In this document: positions 53,051 through 62,303 of the stretch, one piece after another
Position numbering within the stretch: the first letter of the stretch is position 1
Layout of the letters: each line of letters opens with the position of its first letter
From: Draconibacterium sediminis
GTDB taxonomy: Bacteria > Bacteroidota > Bacteroidia > Bacteroidales > Prolixibacteraceae
Reading direction: 5' to 3'
DNA length: 64,000 nt
NCBI RefSeq assembly: GCF_000949475.1
Contig: NZ_JRHC01000007.1
Coordinates: forward strand, 62,001 to 126,000
The notes under the pieces: model-generated
Told to the model about the DNA's origin: nothing
The model's input: the letters and a program-made list of their open reading frames with translations, nothing else
The model's database searches: none
Position numbers and translations under genes: made by a program

Positions 53051-53834
53051 CAGACATATCAACTACCTGCGCATTTCGGTAACCGACCGCTGTAATTTCC
53101 GGTGCGAATACTGTATGCCTGCCGAAGGTTTACCCTTAAAAAAACATGAGGATATTCTTTCGTTTGACGAAATTACCGACATCGTTAAGGCAGGTGTAAA
53201 ACTTGGCATTCGCAAACTTCGAATTACCGGAGGCGAACCATTGGTACGCAAAGATCTTCCGGAGCTAATCAGTATGCTTTCAGCCATTCCGGAGATTGAG
53301 GATATTGGAATGACAACTAATGGTGTTCTTTTGCCACGTTATGCCAAAGCTCTAAAGGCTGCCGGGTTAAAACGGGTGAACATCAGTCTGGATACCATGA
53401 ATCCTGAAAAATTCAAAAAAATTACCCGTGTTGGAGAGCTTGATGATGTTCTGCGCGGAATAGACGCAGCAACCGAAGCCGGACTTCTTCCGGTGAAAAT
53501 AAACTTTGTACGTATTCCGGGCGAAAATGAAGAGGACGAACAGGAAGTACGGGAGTTCTGCCAGAAGAAAGCACTGAAGTTGCGTTTCATCCGACAGATG
53601 GATTTGCGCACGGGCGAGTTTTATGCGGTTGACGGCGGTTTAGGCGGCATTTGCAAAATCTGTAACCGCCTGCGTTTAACTGCCGACGGATTTATCGTTC
53701 CTTGCCTGCATTCAGGACAACGATACAGCACCCGCGAACTGGGCATTGAAGAAGCATACAACCAGGCTTTGCAAAACAAACCGGAAAAAGGAGTAGGAAC
53801 AGAATCACACGATTTTTCAAATATTGGAGGATAA
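53034..53834 (+). CDS. moaA: GTP 3',8-cyclase-like radical SAM protein, short form
   Basis: 266 residues from the ATG at 53034 (upstream frame 52959 lies inside moeA). The radical SAM cluster site is CNFRCEYC near residue 18, and the SAM region is LRITGGEPLVRKDLPEL. The C-terminal site CKICNRLRLTADGFIVPCLH and the final GG (SNIGG) of MoaA are present. However, about 50-60 residues normally found between the FIxxMP-like strand and the C-terminal cysteines are absent: RFIRQMDLRTGEFYAVDGGL leads straight to GGICKICNRL. It may be a shortened MoaA or a relative. Confidence 0.88.
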   Translation: MYDRFNRHINYLRISVTDRCNFRCEYCMPAEGLPLKKHEDILSFDEITDIVKAGVKLGIRKLRITGGEPLVRKDLPELISMLSAIPEIEDIGMTTNGVLLPRYAKALKAAGLKRVNISLDTMNPEKFKKITRVGELDDVLRGIDAATEAGLLPVKINFVRIPGENEEDEQEVREFCQKKALKLRFIRQMDLRTGEFYAVDGGLGGICKICNRLRLTADGFIVPCLHSGQRYSTRELGIEEAYNQALQNKPEKGVGTESHDFSNIGG

Positions 53835-53837
53835 AAT

Positions 53838-54284
53838 ATGAGCCAGTTATCACATATCAACAACGAAGGAAAAGCCAATATGGTGGATGTGGGCCACAAA
53901 CCACAACAGGTACGTACGGCCAAAGCATCGGGGTTTATAGCCTTACAACCCGAAACCATTCGGCTGATTAATGAAAGCCTGATAAAAAAAGGCGATGTAA
54001 TTACCATTGCGGAAATCGCCGGAATTCAGGCAGCAAAAGAAACATCAAGGCTAATTCCGCTTTGTCATCCACTACAGCTGACCAAAGTTGAGGTGAAAGC
54101 AGAAGTTCAGAAGAATGGCGTTTTAGTAAAAAGTTTAACCAAATGCATTGGGCAAACCGGCGTTGAAATGGAGGCCTTAACTTCCGTGAATGTTACATTG
54201 CTAACCATTTACGACATGTGCAAAGCTGTTGATAAGAACATGATTATTGGAGATATAAAACTAGACTTTAAGGAGAAAATATAA
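53838..54284 (+). CDS. moaC: Cyclic pyranopterin monophosphate synthase
   Basis: 148 residues. Seen: MVDVGHKPQQVRTAKASGFI, KGDVITIAEIAGIQAAKETS, RLIPLCHPLQLTKVEVKAEV and the C-terminal TGVEMEALTSVNVTLLTIYD with MCKAVDK. It acts with MoaA to make cyclic pyranopterin. It lies three bases after moaA. Confidence 0.97.
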   Translation: MSQLSHINNEGKANMVDVGHKPQQVRTAKASGFIALQPETIRLINESLIKKGDVITIAEIAGIQAAKETSRLIPLCHPLQLTKVEVKAEVQKNGVLVKSLTKCIGQTGVEMEALTSVNVTLLTIYDMCKAVDKNMIIGDIKLDFKEKI

Positions 54285-54292
54285 CTACAGAA

Positions 54293-55231
54293 ATGGAAGC
54301 ACAAACCTGCAAAATAAAATCACTAAATATTTCGGAGAAAAAAGGCACGATCAAAACCCCGCGAAAGGAATTGCAATTTAACCTTGAAGGAATTGATGGC
54401 GATGCGCACGCCGGAAAATGGCACCGCCAGATAAGTTTGCTGGCTGCTGAGAGTATCAAAAGTTTTGAAGGAGAATTAGGCCGTGAAATCAAATATGGCG
54501 AGTTTGCCGAAAACATTACCACAGAAGGAATTGCTGTGCATAAAGCCATGCCTTTTGATCGGTTCAGAGCAGGCAGCGTGGAGCTGGAAGTAACACAGAT
54601 CGGGAAAAAATGCCATGGAGATAACTGCGAAATTTTTCAACTGGCAGGAAAATGTGTGATGCCAAAAGAAGGGATCTTCTGCCGTGTGATAAAACCGGGA
54701 ACTCTTACCGAAAACGACGAGCTGGAATACATCCCAAAAACATTCCGTATAAAAGTTATTACGTTGAGCGACCGCGCTTACCAAGGCATTTACAAAGACA
54801 AAAGCGGACCACTTCTCGAGAAACTTAGTAAAGACTTTTTTGCATCAAAAACATACCTGTGCGAAACTTCGCGCACTGTAATTCCTGATGAAAAAGAGTT
54901 ATTAAAAGCCGAACTACAAAATGCTGTAAACGATGGATTCGATATCATTTACACAACCGGAAGCACCGGAATTGGTCCCCGCGATATTGCCCCGGTGATC
55001 ATCCAAAACTTTATTGATATGGAAATTCCGGGAATTATGGATCACATCCGGTTGAAATATGGCGCAGAAAAACCCAATGCATTGCTCAGCCGATCGATCG
55101 CCGGAGTTAAAGACAAAACACTGGTATTCTCGCTTCCGGGAAGTACCAAAGCTGTAAACGAATATTTAACCGAAATTCATAAAATTCTGATGCATTCGTT
55201 TCTAATGCTTCATGGAATTGACGGGCATTAA
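54293..55231 (+). CDS. Fusion of MOSC domain with MogA/MoaB-type molybdopterin adenylyltransferase
   Basis: 312 residues. The N-terminal MOSC domain spans about 1-145 (FNLEGIDGDAHAGKWHRQIS; GEFAENITTEGIAVHKAM; IGKKCHGDNCEIFQLAGKCV). The C-terminal MogA/MoaB domain spans about 150-312 (VITLSDRAYQGIYKDKSGPL; IIYTTGSTGIGPRDIAPVII; TLVFSLPGSTKAVNEYLTEI). The MogA part adenylylates molybdopterin. The MOSC part may bind or sulfurate the cofactor. moaD and moaE are not in the window. Confidence 0.93.
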   Translation: MEAQTCKIKSLNISEKKGTIKTPRKELQFNLEGIDGDAHAGKWHRQISLLAAESIKSFEGELGREIKYGEFAENITTEGIAVHKAMPFDRFRAGSVELEVTQIGKKCHGDNCEIFQLAGKCVMPKEGIFCRVIKPGTLTENDELEYIPKTFRIKVITLSDRAYQGIYKDKSGPLLEKLSKDFFASKTYLCETSRTVIPDEKELLKAELQNAVNDGFDIIYTTGSTGIGPRDIAPVIIQNFIDMEIPGIMDHIRLKYGAEKPNALLSRSIAGVKDKTLVFSLPGSTKAVNEYLTEIHKILMHSFLMLHGIDGH

Positions 55232-55288
55232 CAACCGCAATAATTTTGTCAATCTTTCAACAAAATTCTTCACATAATGTCAAATTAG

Positions 55289-55319
55289 TTTGCTCCGCCT
55301 GCCAATTCTATTAAATTTG
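55289..55319 (+). promoter_or_regulatory. Promoter of the C69 dipeptidase gene
   Basis: TTTG at 55289-55292, a 19-base spacer, and TAAATTTG at 55312-55319: an exact match to the Bacteroidota -33/-7 consensus. It lies 16 bases before the ATG. Confidence 0.7.
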
Positions 55320-55335
55320 AGCAAAACTTTGCACT

Positions 55336-56946
55336 ATGTTACGAATATCTTTACTCGTGATGCTGGTACTGTCATCAGCATCATTTTTGTTTGCCCAACC
55401 CGACGATAACAGGAACGAAAGCTGCACCAGCATCATGTTTGGAAAAGATGCCACCGATGACGGTTCGGTGATTACAGCTCACACCTGCGACGCGTATTAC
55501 CGCACCTGGGTAAATTTTGTGCCGGCTCAAAAATTCGACCGCGATACCACCCATAAAATTTATTGGGGAACCATGCACACGCACACCGCATGGAGTATGG
55601 ACGGAATGGAGCTAAAAGGTGAAATTCCCGAGGCACGCGAAACATACGCTTACCTGAATACAGCCTATCCGTGTATCAACGAAAAACAACTGGCCATTGG
55701 CGAAACGACTATTACCGGTCGCAAAGAATTACATAACGAAAACGGTCTTTTCCTGATTGAAGAACTTGAACGTATTGCACTGCAGCGTTGCACAAAAGCA
55801 CGCGACGCCATAAAACTGATAGGCGAACTGATTAAAGAATACGGTTTTGCCGATTATGGTGAATGTATAACCATTGCCGACACAAAAGAGGTTTGGCAGC
55901 TGGAGATTTTTGGCGAAGGTCCGGATAAAATTGGTGGCGTTTGGGCTGCTCAACGTATTCCGGATGACCATGTGGGAATATCCGCAAATATTCCAAGAAT
56001 AGGCGAACTCGATCTTGATAATCCGGATTATTATATGGCTTCCGACAATGTTTTTGAGGTAGCCAAAGAGCTGGGATACTGGGATGGAAAGGAAACATTT
56101 AAATTCTGGAAGGCCTACAGCGGAGAAAAACCATTTGATATTCGCGAGTATTTTGTGCTAAGTTCGATGGCGCCCGATTTGAATTTGAAATTTGATGCCG
56201 ATGAATTGCCGTTCTCGGTGAAAGTGGAGAAAAAAGTGAACATCAGCGATGTGATTGCGCTGTACAAACAAACCTATGACGGTACCGAATACGAAATGAT
56301 CCGTAAGCTGAAAGTTGCACACAAAACTAAGAACGACGATGGCCAAGAGGTAATCGATACCATCATCAGTCCTGCTGCACATCCATGGCTGGCAAAAGAT
56401 AAGCGTGATTTAATGAATGCCCTGGAAGAGAATTCTGTTTATCGTCACCGCCCCATTTCGGTGCAGTATTGTTCGTACTCATGGATTGCACAATTACGCG
56501 ATGATCTGCCTGATGAAATTGGTGGCAAAGTGTGGTTCAGCCTCGATATTCCGCGTTTATCGCCACGTGTGCCCATTTATTGTGGCAACCTGAGTTTACC
56601 CGATGCTTACAACTATTGCGGACATAAACATTTTAGCCGTCAGTCGGCCATGTGGGCATTTACCCGCGCCAACCGTTTGGCTTTGGTAAACTGGGGCACC
56701 GGAAAAGAGCTAGTTGAGCCGGAAGTTACTGCCTTTGAAAACCAGGTACTGAGTGAAACTGAATTTGTTGAAAGTCGCGCCATGGAATTGCTGAAAAAAG
56801 ACAAGGAAAATGCAGCAAATGGTAATCCTACACAATTGTGCCGCGAATATCTGACCGGTTACAGTAACGCTTCGTTACGCTCGGCAATAAACCGCTGGTG
56901 GGAACTTGGCGACAAACTGTGGGTTGATATGCGTTGGAAGTTTTAG
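55336..56946 (+). CDS. C69-family dipeptidase, secreted
   Basis: 536 residues. The signal peptide ends near residue 20 (LLVMLVLSSASFLFAQ). The catalytic N-terminal nucleophile region NESCTSIMFGKDATDDGSVI places Cys30 as the N-terminal nucleophile. Further C69 segments: GLFLIEELERIALQRCTKAR, FADYGECITIADTKEVWQLE, WAAQRIPDDHVGISANIPRI, and the C-terminal YCGHKHFSRQSAMWAFTRAN. It cleaves dipeptides in the periplasm. A terminator separates it from the NUDIX gene. Confidence 0.93.
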   Translation: MLRISLLVMLVLSSASFLFAQPDDNRNESCTSIMFGKDATDDGSVITAHTCDAYYRTWVNFVPAQKFDRDTTHKIYWGTMHTHTAWSMDGMELKGEIPEARETYAYLNTAYPCINEKQLAIGETTITGRKELHNENGLFLIEELERIALQRCTKARDAIKLIGELIKEYGFADYGECITIADTKEVWQLEIFGEGPDKIGGVWAAQRIPDDHVGISANIPRIGELDLDNPDYYMASDNVFEVAKELGYWDGKETFKFWKAYSGEKPFDIREYFVLSSMAPDLNLKFDADELPFSVKVEKKVNISDVIALYKQTYDGTEYEMIRKLKVAHKTKNDDGQEVIDTIISPAAHPWLAKDKRDLMNALEENSVYRHRPISVQYCSYSWIAQLRDDLPDEIGGKVWFSLDIPRLSPRVPIYCGNLSLPDAYNYCGHKHFSRQSAMWAFTRANRLALVNWGTGKELVEPEVTAFENQVLSETEFVESRAMELLKKDKENAANGNPTQLCREYLTGYSNASLRSAINRWWELGDKLWVDMRWKF

Positions 56947-56972
56947 AAGCATTCTAATTATAGAAAACGAAG

Positions 56973-57010
56973 TAGCGGTATAGATTTCACAATTCTTTAC
57001 CGCTATTTTT
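56973..57010. terminator. Terminator between the C69 dipeptidase and NUDIX genes
   Basis: TAGCGGTA (56973-56980) pairs with TACCGCTA (56998-57005), followed by five T. It reaches the stop of the convergent NUDIX gene. Confidence 0.65.
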
Positions 57011-57425
57011 ACTTAAAGAAATCGGCTAAAATCTCAGCGTGATCAAATGCCAGTTCGGGTAAATCATTAATTGAAAACCATTTGGCCTGTGCCGCATCAT
57101 CACTGCCTTTTACCGGCCCCAGTTCCTCCATTTCCACCGAATAAACCACAGAAATAGTCCGATGACGCGGATCGCGGTTGATGGCATCATAAGCCCTGAA
57201 CTGCTGCATCTTTTCCACCTGCAAACCGGTTTCTTCTTCCAACTCACGAATACATGCTTTTTCCAGTGTCTCATCCAAATCAACAAAACCGCCGGGCAAG
57301 GCCCATTTGTTTTTGTATGGCTCCCTCCCCCTCTCAATCAGCAAAACGAAAGTTGTTGGTTCGGATTTTACATAAACGATGGCATCAACGGTAAGGGCTG
57401 CGCGTGGATATTTATAAGTATACAT
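57009..57425 (-). CDS. NUDIX hydrolase
   Basis: 138 residues. The complete NUDIX box GGFVDLDETLEKACIRELEE then ETGL is near residues 45-68, with LLIERGREPYKNKWALP before it. The length and GREPYKNKWALPGG context are typical of ADP-ribose or 8-oxo-dGTP-type pyrophosphatases. It is probably a single-gene unit, convergent with the dipeptidase. Confidence 0.93.
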   Translation of the reverse strand: MYTYKYPRAALTVDAIVYVKSEPTTFVLLIERGREPYKNKWALPGGFVDLDETLEKACIRELEEETGLQVEKMQQFRAYDAINRDPRHRTISVVYSVEMEELGPVKGSDDAAQAKWFSINDLPELAFDHAEILADFFK

Positions 57426-57578
57426 GATTCAAGTAAAAAGTAACAAGTTAAAAGGCAAAAGTATAAAATGGTTTTGCTGGTCGAAATTCCGACCGTAGCA
57501 TCGGAGCTAAAAGTTGCTGGCTGGCTGAGATTCAAACGACCAGATTCATATTACACAACATCAATCTCACCTTAGACA

Positions 57579-57671
57579 TTACTTCTTTCGACCTGTCTTC
57601 CAGTGTTTTACTACCAGGTAAACGGCGGCTACAAAAAGGGCAACATAAATAACAAACTCAATGTGTTCCAT
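57579..57671 (-). CDS. 30-residue membrane micropeptide after the NlpC/P60 gene
   Basis: I found this frame by eye. It reads MEHIEFVIYVALFVAAVYLV then VKHWKTGRKK and stops with TAA. One membrane helix (residues 6-21) is followed by a strongly basic tail, fitting an N-out single-pass peptide by the positive-inside rule. Its ATG starts one base after the NlpC/P60 stop (TAA-A-ATG), so it should be translationally coupled. It resembles no family that I know. Confidence 0.6.
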   Translation of the reverse strand: MEHIEFVIYVALFVAAVYLVVKHWKTGRKK

Positions 57672-57672
57672 T

Positions 57673-58458
57673 TTATTCAATTATTTTTTTCATTACACGC
57701 ATTTTGTGGGTATAACGTTGCGTATCGATATTAAAAATTCCAAACTGATCGACATTATCGATACGCACCTTCCCCGATGCATGAATGATTTTATTACGTT
57801 TCCAGATAATCCCAACATGAACAATATTTCCTTCCTCGTCGTCGAAAAAGGCAAGGTCGCCTGGTTCTGCTTCATCAACAAAACTCATAGCCGTTCCTAT
57901 TTTTACCTGCTCGCTGGCATCACGTGGCAATTTAATGCCAATCATCTTGTAAATAATCTGGGTAAAACCACTGCAATCAACACCAAAAGGAGTTCTTCCT
58001 CCCCACAGGTAGGGCGCATTAAAGTATTTCAACGCTTGCTGAATGGCAATCTCCCGTTGATTTTTTAAATTCCCATAAATAACTTCACCGGTAGCCAGGT
58101 AGGTGTCCTGTATAACCGAAAACTGCTTTAAATAGGGCCGCCAAACCGGCAATGTACTTCCGGCTGCCAGCATCAGGTTTTGCTCTTCGTTAACCGGAAC
58201 AATGGTAATTATATCGGATGTTACGGCAGTTGGGCTTTTTTCAATTTTGTTTAATGTGCGGGCATTTATCGGTGTAATCATCTTTGTATCAATCCAACCT
58301 TCGTAACCGTCGTAGGCCAACTTAACGTTCGTCCAGCCTACCATTTGCTCGCGCATTTCAAAGTGTTCGCCAAAAAGAATCTGAGTAACCATTTCGCTTT
58401 TTTCAGAAGGCTCGAGCCGAACCGGAATAATACTTAAATTGGAAATGCCGTAGTTCAT
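57673..58458 (-). CDS. NlpC/P60-family cell-wall hydrolase with SH3-like domain
   Basis: 261 residues from the ATG at 58458, which matches the usual family start (MNYGISNLSIIPVRLEPSEK); a GTG at 58521 lies upstream. The N-terminal SH3-like part spans about 1-60 (FEMREQMVGWTNVKLAYDGY). The C-terminal C40 peptidase shows LWGGRTPFGVDCSGFTQIIY with the catalytic Cys, LPRDASEQVKIGTAMSF, GDLAFFDDEEGNIVHVGIIW (catalytic His) and KIIHASGKVRI. It has no signal peptide. It cleaves peptidoglycan stem peptides. Confidence 0.93.
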   Translation of the reverse strand: MNYGISNLSIIPVRLEPSEKSEMVTQILFGEHFEMREQMVGWTNVKLAYDGYEGWIDTKMITPINARTLNKIEKSPTAVTSDIITIVPVNEEQNLMLAAGSTLPVWRPYLKQFSVIQDTYLATGEVIYGNLKNQREIAIQQALKYFNAPYLWGGRTPFGVDCSGFTQIIYKMIGIKLPRDASEQVKIGTAMSFVDEAEPGDLAFFDDEEGNIVHVGIIWKRNKIIHASGKVRIDNVDQFGIFNIDTQRYTHKMRVMKKIIE

Positions 58459-58649
58459 CAATATTTTCTTAATTTTATTTTGTAAAACAGGAATAGCCCT
58501 GTTTGAAGCGTATAAACACAAAACTAAGAAAAAATGGGCTTTACAAACTTATCTGCAAACCTTATTTGTCAACGAAATATTAAGAGTTAGTTTAAAAAGA
58601 AGCAGATGAGAGTAATGGTATTTTAAATCAAAATTTCGATATTCGGTAT

Positions 58650-60734
58650 ATGAAGAAATTAATGAGAAAACTAAAAAGCTACACCCGACTGTTTTTACAA
58701 CTGTCGTTATTTGTACTTACAGCAGTGGCTTTGTATTTAATTTTGCCCGGAGAGCCAAAGTTTAAATACGAGTACCAAAGGGGATTTCCGTGGCAACACG
58801 AAAACCTGGTGGCACCTTTTGACTTTGCTATTTTAAAAACGGCAAACGAACTGAATGATGAAAAAACAGAACAAATCAGTTCGCTTGTTCCCTATTTTTC
58901 GAACGATACAACCAAAAAAAGTGAAAGTGTAGCACGTCTTCGTCAGGATCTGGAATTGGATATTGACACCACAAATACCGCAAAAAAAAGAATATTTGAA
59001 GCTTTATCAACAAAACTCGATGAATTATACGGAAACGGAATTCTGCTTTTTTCAATAGATATTTATGAAGAACTGAAGGGAAAAGAAGAGATTAATAAAC
59101 GTACCGGAAATATTGTTCAGAAAGAAGATGTAGACCAGTTGTACTCTGAAAAATCGGCCTACAATGCCCTGTTAAATACACGCCAAAATCTGGTAAGCGA
59201 AGGCAATAATTTCCCGTGGCTGACCAATCTTAATCTTGAACGGTACATAACCGCAAACCTTTCGTACGATAGCGAAACCAGCCAGAAAGAAATTGATGAG
59301 ATTACACAATCCATATCGGCCACGCGCGGAATGGTAAAACAAGGGCAGCGAATTGTTTTGCAGGGAGAAATTGTAGATGCCGAAAAATATCAGATGCTGG
59401 AATCGTTAAAAGCCAGTTACGAAAAAGAACGGGGTAATGATGTAAACCGCTACATGGTGTCTATTGGTAAAGTGTTGCTTATTTCGGTTCTTCTAAGCTT
59501 CATCTTTGTATTCCTTTTGCTGTACCGTCGCGATATACTTCAGCACCTCAATAAGTTAAGTTTTATGCTGATGCTGATGGCAGGAACTATTTTGCTGTCG
59601 AATTTTATTAACACCTTCCCTAACCTGCACATTTATATGGTTCCGTTTGCGGTGTTCCCGATTATGATCCGAACATTTTTCGATTCGCGAACGGCCATTT
59701 TTACACTCATTATCACAACCCTGTTAATGGGATTTTATGCACCAAACAATTACGAATTTATACTACTGCAAGTGTCGGCAGGCCTAATTGCGGTTTTTAG
59801 CCTTAATAAAATGCATCGCCGCGTGCACCTGGTTTTGGCAGCCTTGTGGGTATTTTTAACCTACCTGGTTGTTTTTACGGCACTAAACCTAATTCACGAA
59901 GGAACATTTATTTCCTACGATTATTCGATGTTAAAATGGTTTGCCATTAGCAGTGTGCTAATCCTTTTGGTATACCCGCTGGTATATATTTTTGAAAAAC
60001 TTTTTGGATTTGTTTCCGATGTAACTTTAATCGAAATATCGGATAGCAACCAGCCATTATTGCGAAAACTTGCCGAGCAGGCACCTGGTACATTTCAGCA
60101 CTCAATGCAAATTGCCAATCTTGCCGAAGAGGTTATCCTTCGTATTGGAGGAAACCCTTTTTTGGTGCGCGCCGGTGCCCTTTACCACGATATTGGAAAA
60201 ATTGGCCGACCGAACTTTTTTATCGAAAACCAGGCCATGGGAATGAATCCTCACGACCGGATCAGTCATTTAAAAAGTGCAGAAGTAATAATAGACCACG
60301 TTAAAAACGGGGTTAAAATGGCACAAAAACATAAGCTCCCGGCTGTTATTATCGAGTTTATTGCCACGCACCACGGAACAACAAAAGCAAAATATTTCTA
60401 CCTGAAACATCAGGAACTAAATCCTGATCAGGAAGTGGATGAAGATGCTTTTGCTTATCCCGGACCTCTCCCACGCTCTAAAGAAGCTGCCGTTGTTATG
60501 CTGGTTGACGGTATTGAAGCGGCATCGCGCAGTATGAAAGAAAAAACGCACGAAAACCTTAAGGCACTTATCGACAGTATGATTGATAAGAAAATTGAAG
60601 ATAAACAGCTGGATGATTCAGACCTGACGTTCAGCGATATCAATACAATAAAACGTACACTTTTAGAAAAACTGATAAATATTTACCATATCAGAATTGA
60701 ATATCCTAACGAGAAAAAGGAAAAAAAGCAGTAG
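58650..60734 (+). CDS. PgpH-type 7TM-HD cyclic-di-AMP phosphodiesterase
   Basis: 694 residues. One N-terminal membrane helix (LFLQLSLFVLTAVALYLIL) is followed by the extracellular 7TMR-HD ligand region (residues about 35-260), then seven membrane segments (about 275-465). The C-terminal HD domain has QHSMQIANLAEEVILRIGGN, RAGALYHDIGKIGRPNFF (HDIG), SHLKSAEVIIDHVKNGVKMA, EFIATHHGTTKAKYFYL and VVMLVDGIEAASRSM. Family members hydrolyse c-di-AMP. It is divergent from the NlpC/P60 gene and a lone gene here. Confidence 0.93.
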   Translation: MKKLMRKLKSYTRLFLQLSLFVLTAVALYLILPGEPKFKYEYQRGFPWQHENLVAPFDFAILKTANELNDEKTEQISSLVPYFSNDTTKKSESVARLRQDLELDIDTTNTAKKRIFEALSTKLDELYGNGILLFSIDIYEELKGKEEINKRTGNIVQKEDVDQLYSEKSAYNALLNTRQNLVSEGNNFPWLTNLNLERYITANLSYDSETSQKEIDEITQSISATRGMVKQGQRIVLQGEIVDAEKYQMLESLKASYEKERGNDVNRYMVSIGKVLLISVLLSFIFVFLLLYRRDILQHLNKLSFMLMLMAGTILLSNFINTFPNLHIYMVPFAVFPIMIRTFFDSRTAIFTLIITTLLMGFYAPNNYEFILLQVSAGLIAVFSLNKMHRRVHLVLAALWVFLTYLVVFTALNLIHEGTFISYDYSMLKWFAISSVLILLVYPLVYIFEKLFGFVSDVTLIEISDSNQPLLRKLAEQAPGTFQHSMQIANLAEEVILRIGGNPFLVRAGALYHDIGKIGRPNFFIENQAMGMNPHDRISHLKSAEVIIDHVKNGVKMAQKHKLPAVIIEFIATHHGTTKAKYFYLKHQELNPDQEVDEDAFAYPGPLPRSKEAAVVMLVDGIEAASRSMKEKTHENLKALIDSMIDKKIEDKQLDDSDLTFSDINTIKRTLLEKLINIYHIRIEYPNEKKEKKQ

Positions 60735-60809
60735 AAATAAACGAAAACGACCCTTACTGCGTTTAATAAGAATGCTTATAAAGAAATTATGGACGTAAGA
60801 GAATACATT

Positions 60810-62219
60810 ATGAAAAATTTAGTAAAATCAACATTATTGTTATTTGTAGCTGTGGCTGTTTTTACAGCCTGCTCAAAAGATGATCCCACTCCTGAAGGAC
60901 CGGAGGCCTCGGAATATACAAAAAAGGTAAATCGTTTCATAAAAGCCGCTATGGATGACCGATATTTCTGGAACGAAGATATGCCAAGTCTGAATTACAA
61001 TTACGAAACCGATTCGAAAGAATACTTTTATAAATTGTTAGACGAAGACGATAAATTCTCGTGGATTACAGATGATGTGGATGCGCTGTTAGCAAGTTTT
61101 GAGGGAAATGAGAAGTCGTTTGGCTGGTCGCTCGCCTTTTACAATATTACCGACATTGGAAAAATTGTTGCGGTAGTGGAGTTTGTATATCCCGAAACTC
61201 CTGCGTCGGCAGCAGGATTTCAGCGCGGAGACATACTACTTAAGGTTAATGGCAATAACTTATCAGAATCAAATTACAAAGACTTGCTAAACCTCGATCA
61301 GGTTGATGTTACTGTTGGCATGCCTTCAGGAAACGATATAGTTGCAGACACTACAATACGATTGTTATCCGACCAACTTTCGCTAAATCCGGTGTTAACC
61401 ACCAACGTAGTACAACATGATGGACGGAAGATAGGCTACCTTTTTTATGCCCAGTTTATTCCCAACTATGATAGCCAGCTCGGTGCAGCATTTCAAAGCT
61501 TTATCAGTCAAAATGTTAACGACTTAGTGGTAGATCTTCGATATAATACAGGCGGCATGATTTCATCTGCACAATATCTTGCTTCGTGCATAGCCCCTTT
61601 AAATGTAGTAGATAACAACGAAATACTTGTTACATATAAGTGGAACAGGTACTGGCAAGAGTACTGGACCGACAGACAAATTATGAGTCAATTGGAAATG
61701 TATTTTAATAACCAGGTGCCATTCAAAATGGGGCTAAACAAGGTATATTTCCTCACCGGATCTCACACGGCATCGTCTTCAGAACTCACCATAACCGGCT
61801 TAAAACCTTATATGGACGAAGTGATAATGGTGGGCGATACTACATACGGAAAATATGTAGGCTCACAAACCTTACTACCTGAAATGTATCTAAACGATGC
61901 AGATGCGGAGGAAATTAGTAACTGGGCAGTGCAACCTATTGTTTTGCGTTATGCTAATTCGGCCGGTGTTACTGACTTTAAAGATGGTTTTGTGCCGGAT
62001 ATTCTGGTAGAGGATAACTTATTTAATGCTTTTCCTTTGGGCGATAAAAACGATCCATTATTTAAAGCCGCCATTGAAGATATTACCGGAACACCTGTTG
62101 TAGCCATGAAAAGTGCACCTAAAGTAAGTTTCAACTACAAAATGATTGATCGTGGTTTTTCACGTTTCGATGAAAACAAACGCAATGCACCAATTGGGTT
62201 GATCAAACTGAAGGAATAG
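60810..62219 (+). CDS. S41-family (C-terminal processing) peptidase lipoprotein
   Basis: 469 residues from the second Met at 60810, where the signal and lipobox begin (LLLFVAVAVFTACSKDD); the first Met lies seven codons earlier. The N-terminal cap is followed by a PDZ domain at about 110-175 (FVYPETPASAAGFQRGDILL). The tail-protease domain shows DLVVDLRYNTGGMISSAQYL and the catalytic Ser in FLTGSHTASSSELTITGLKP, then DTTYGKYVGSQTLLPE with the Lys. It processes periplasmic or secreted proteins. Confidence 0.93.
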   Translation: MKNLVKSTLLLFVAVAVFTACSKDDPTPEGPEASEYTKKVNRFIKAAMDDRYFWNEDMPSLNYNYETDSKEYFYKLLDEDDKFSWITDDVDALLASFEGNEKSFGWSLAFYNITDIGKIVAVVEFVYPETPASAAGFQRGDILLKVNGNNLSESNYKDLLNLDQVDVTVGMPSGNDIVADTTIRLLSDQLSLNPVLTTNVVQHDGRKIGYLFYAQFIPNYDSQLGAAFQSFISQNVNDLVVDLRYNTGGMISSAQYLASCIAPLNVVDNNEILVTYKWNRYWQEYWTDRQIMSQLEMYFNNQVPFKMGLNKVYFLTGSHTASSSELTITGLKPYMDEVIMVGDTTYGKYVGSQTLLPEMYLNDADAEEISNWAVQPIVLRYANSAGVTDFKDGFVPDILVEDNLFNAFPLGDKNDPLFKAAIEDITGTPVVAMKSAPKVSFNYKMIDRGFSRFDENKRNAPIGLIKLKE

Positions 62220-62254
62220 GCAAAAACAAAGAATTATAGAAACACAACCATAAA

Positions 62255-62285
62255 AAAAGGTGCTCAAAATGAGCACCTTTTCTGT
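62255..62285. terminator. Terminator between the S41 protease and NigD-like genes
   Basis: AAAAGGTGCTC (62255-62265) pairs with GAGCACCTTTT (62271-62281) across a five-base loop; A and T runs on both sides suit the convergent genes. Confidence 0.8.
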
Positions 62286-62303
62286 TTTACACTGTTTAAT
62301 TTT

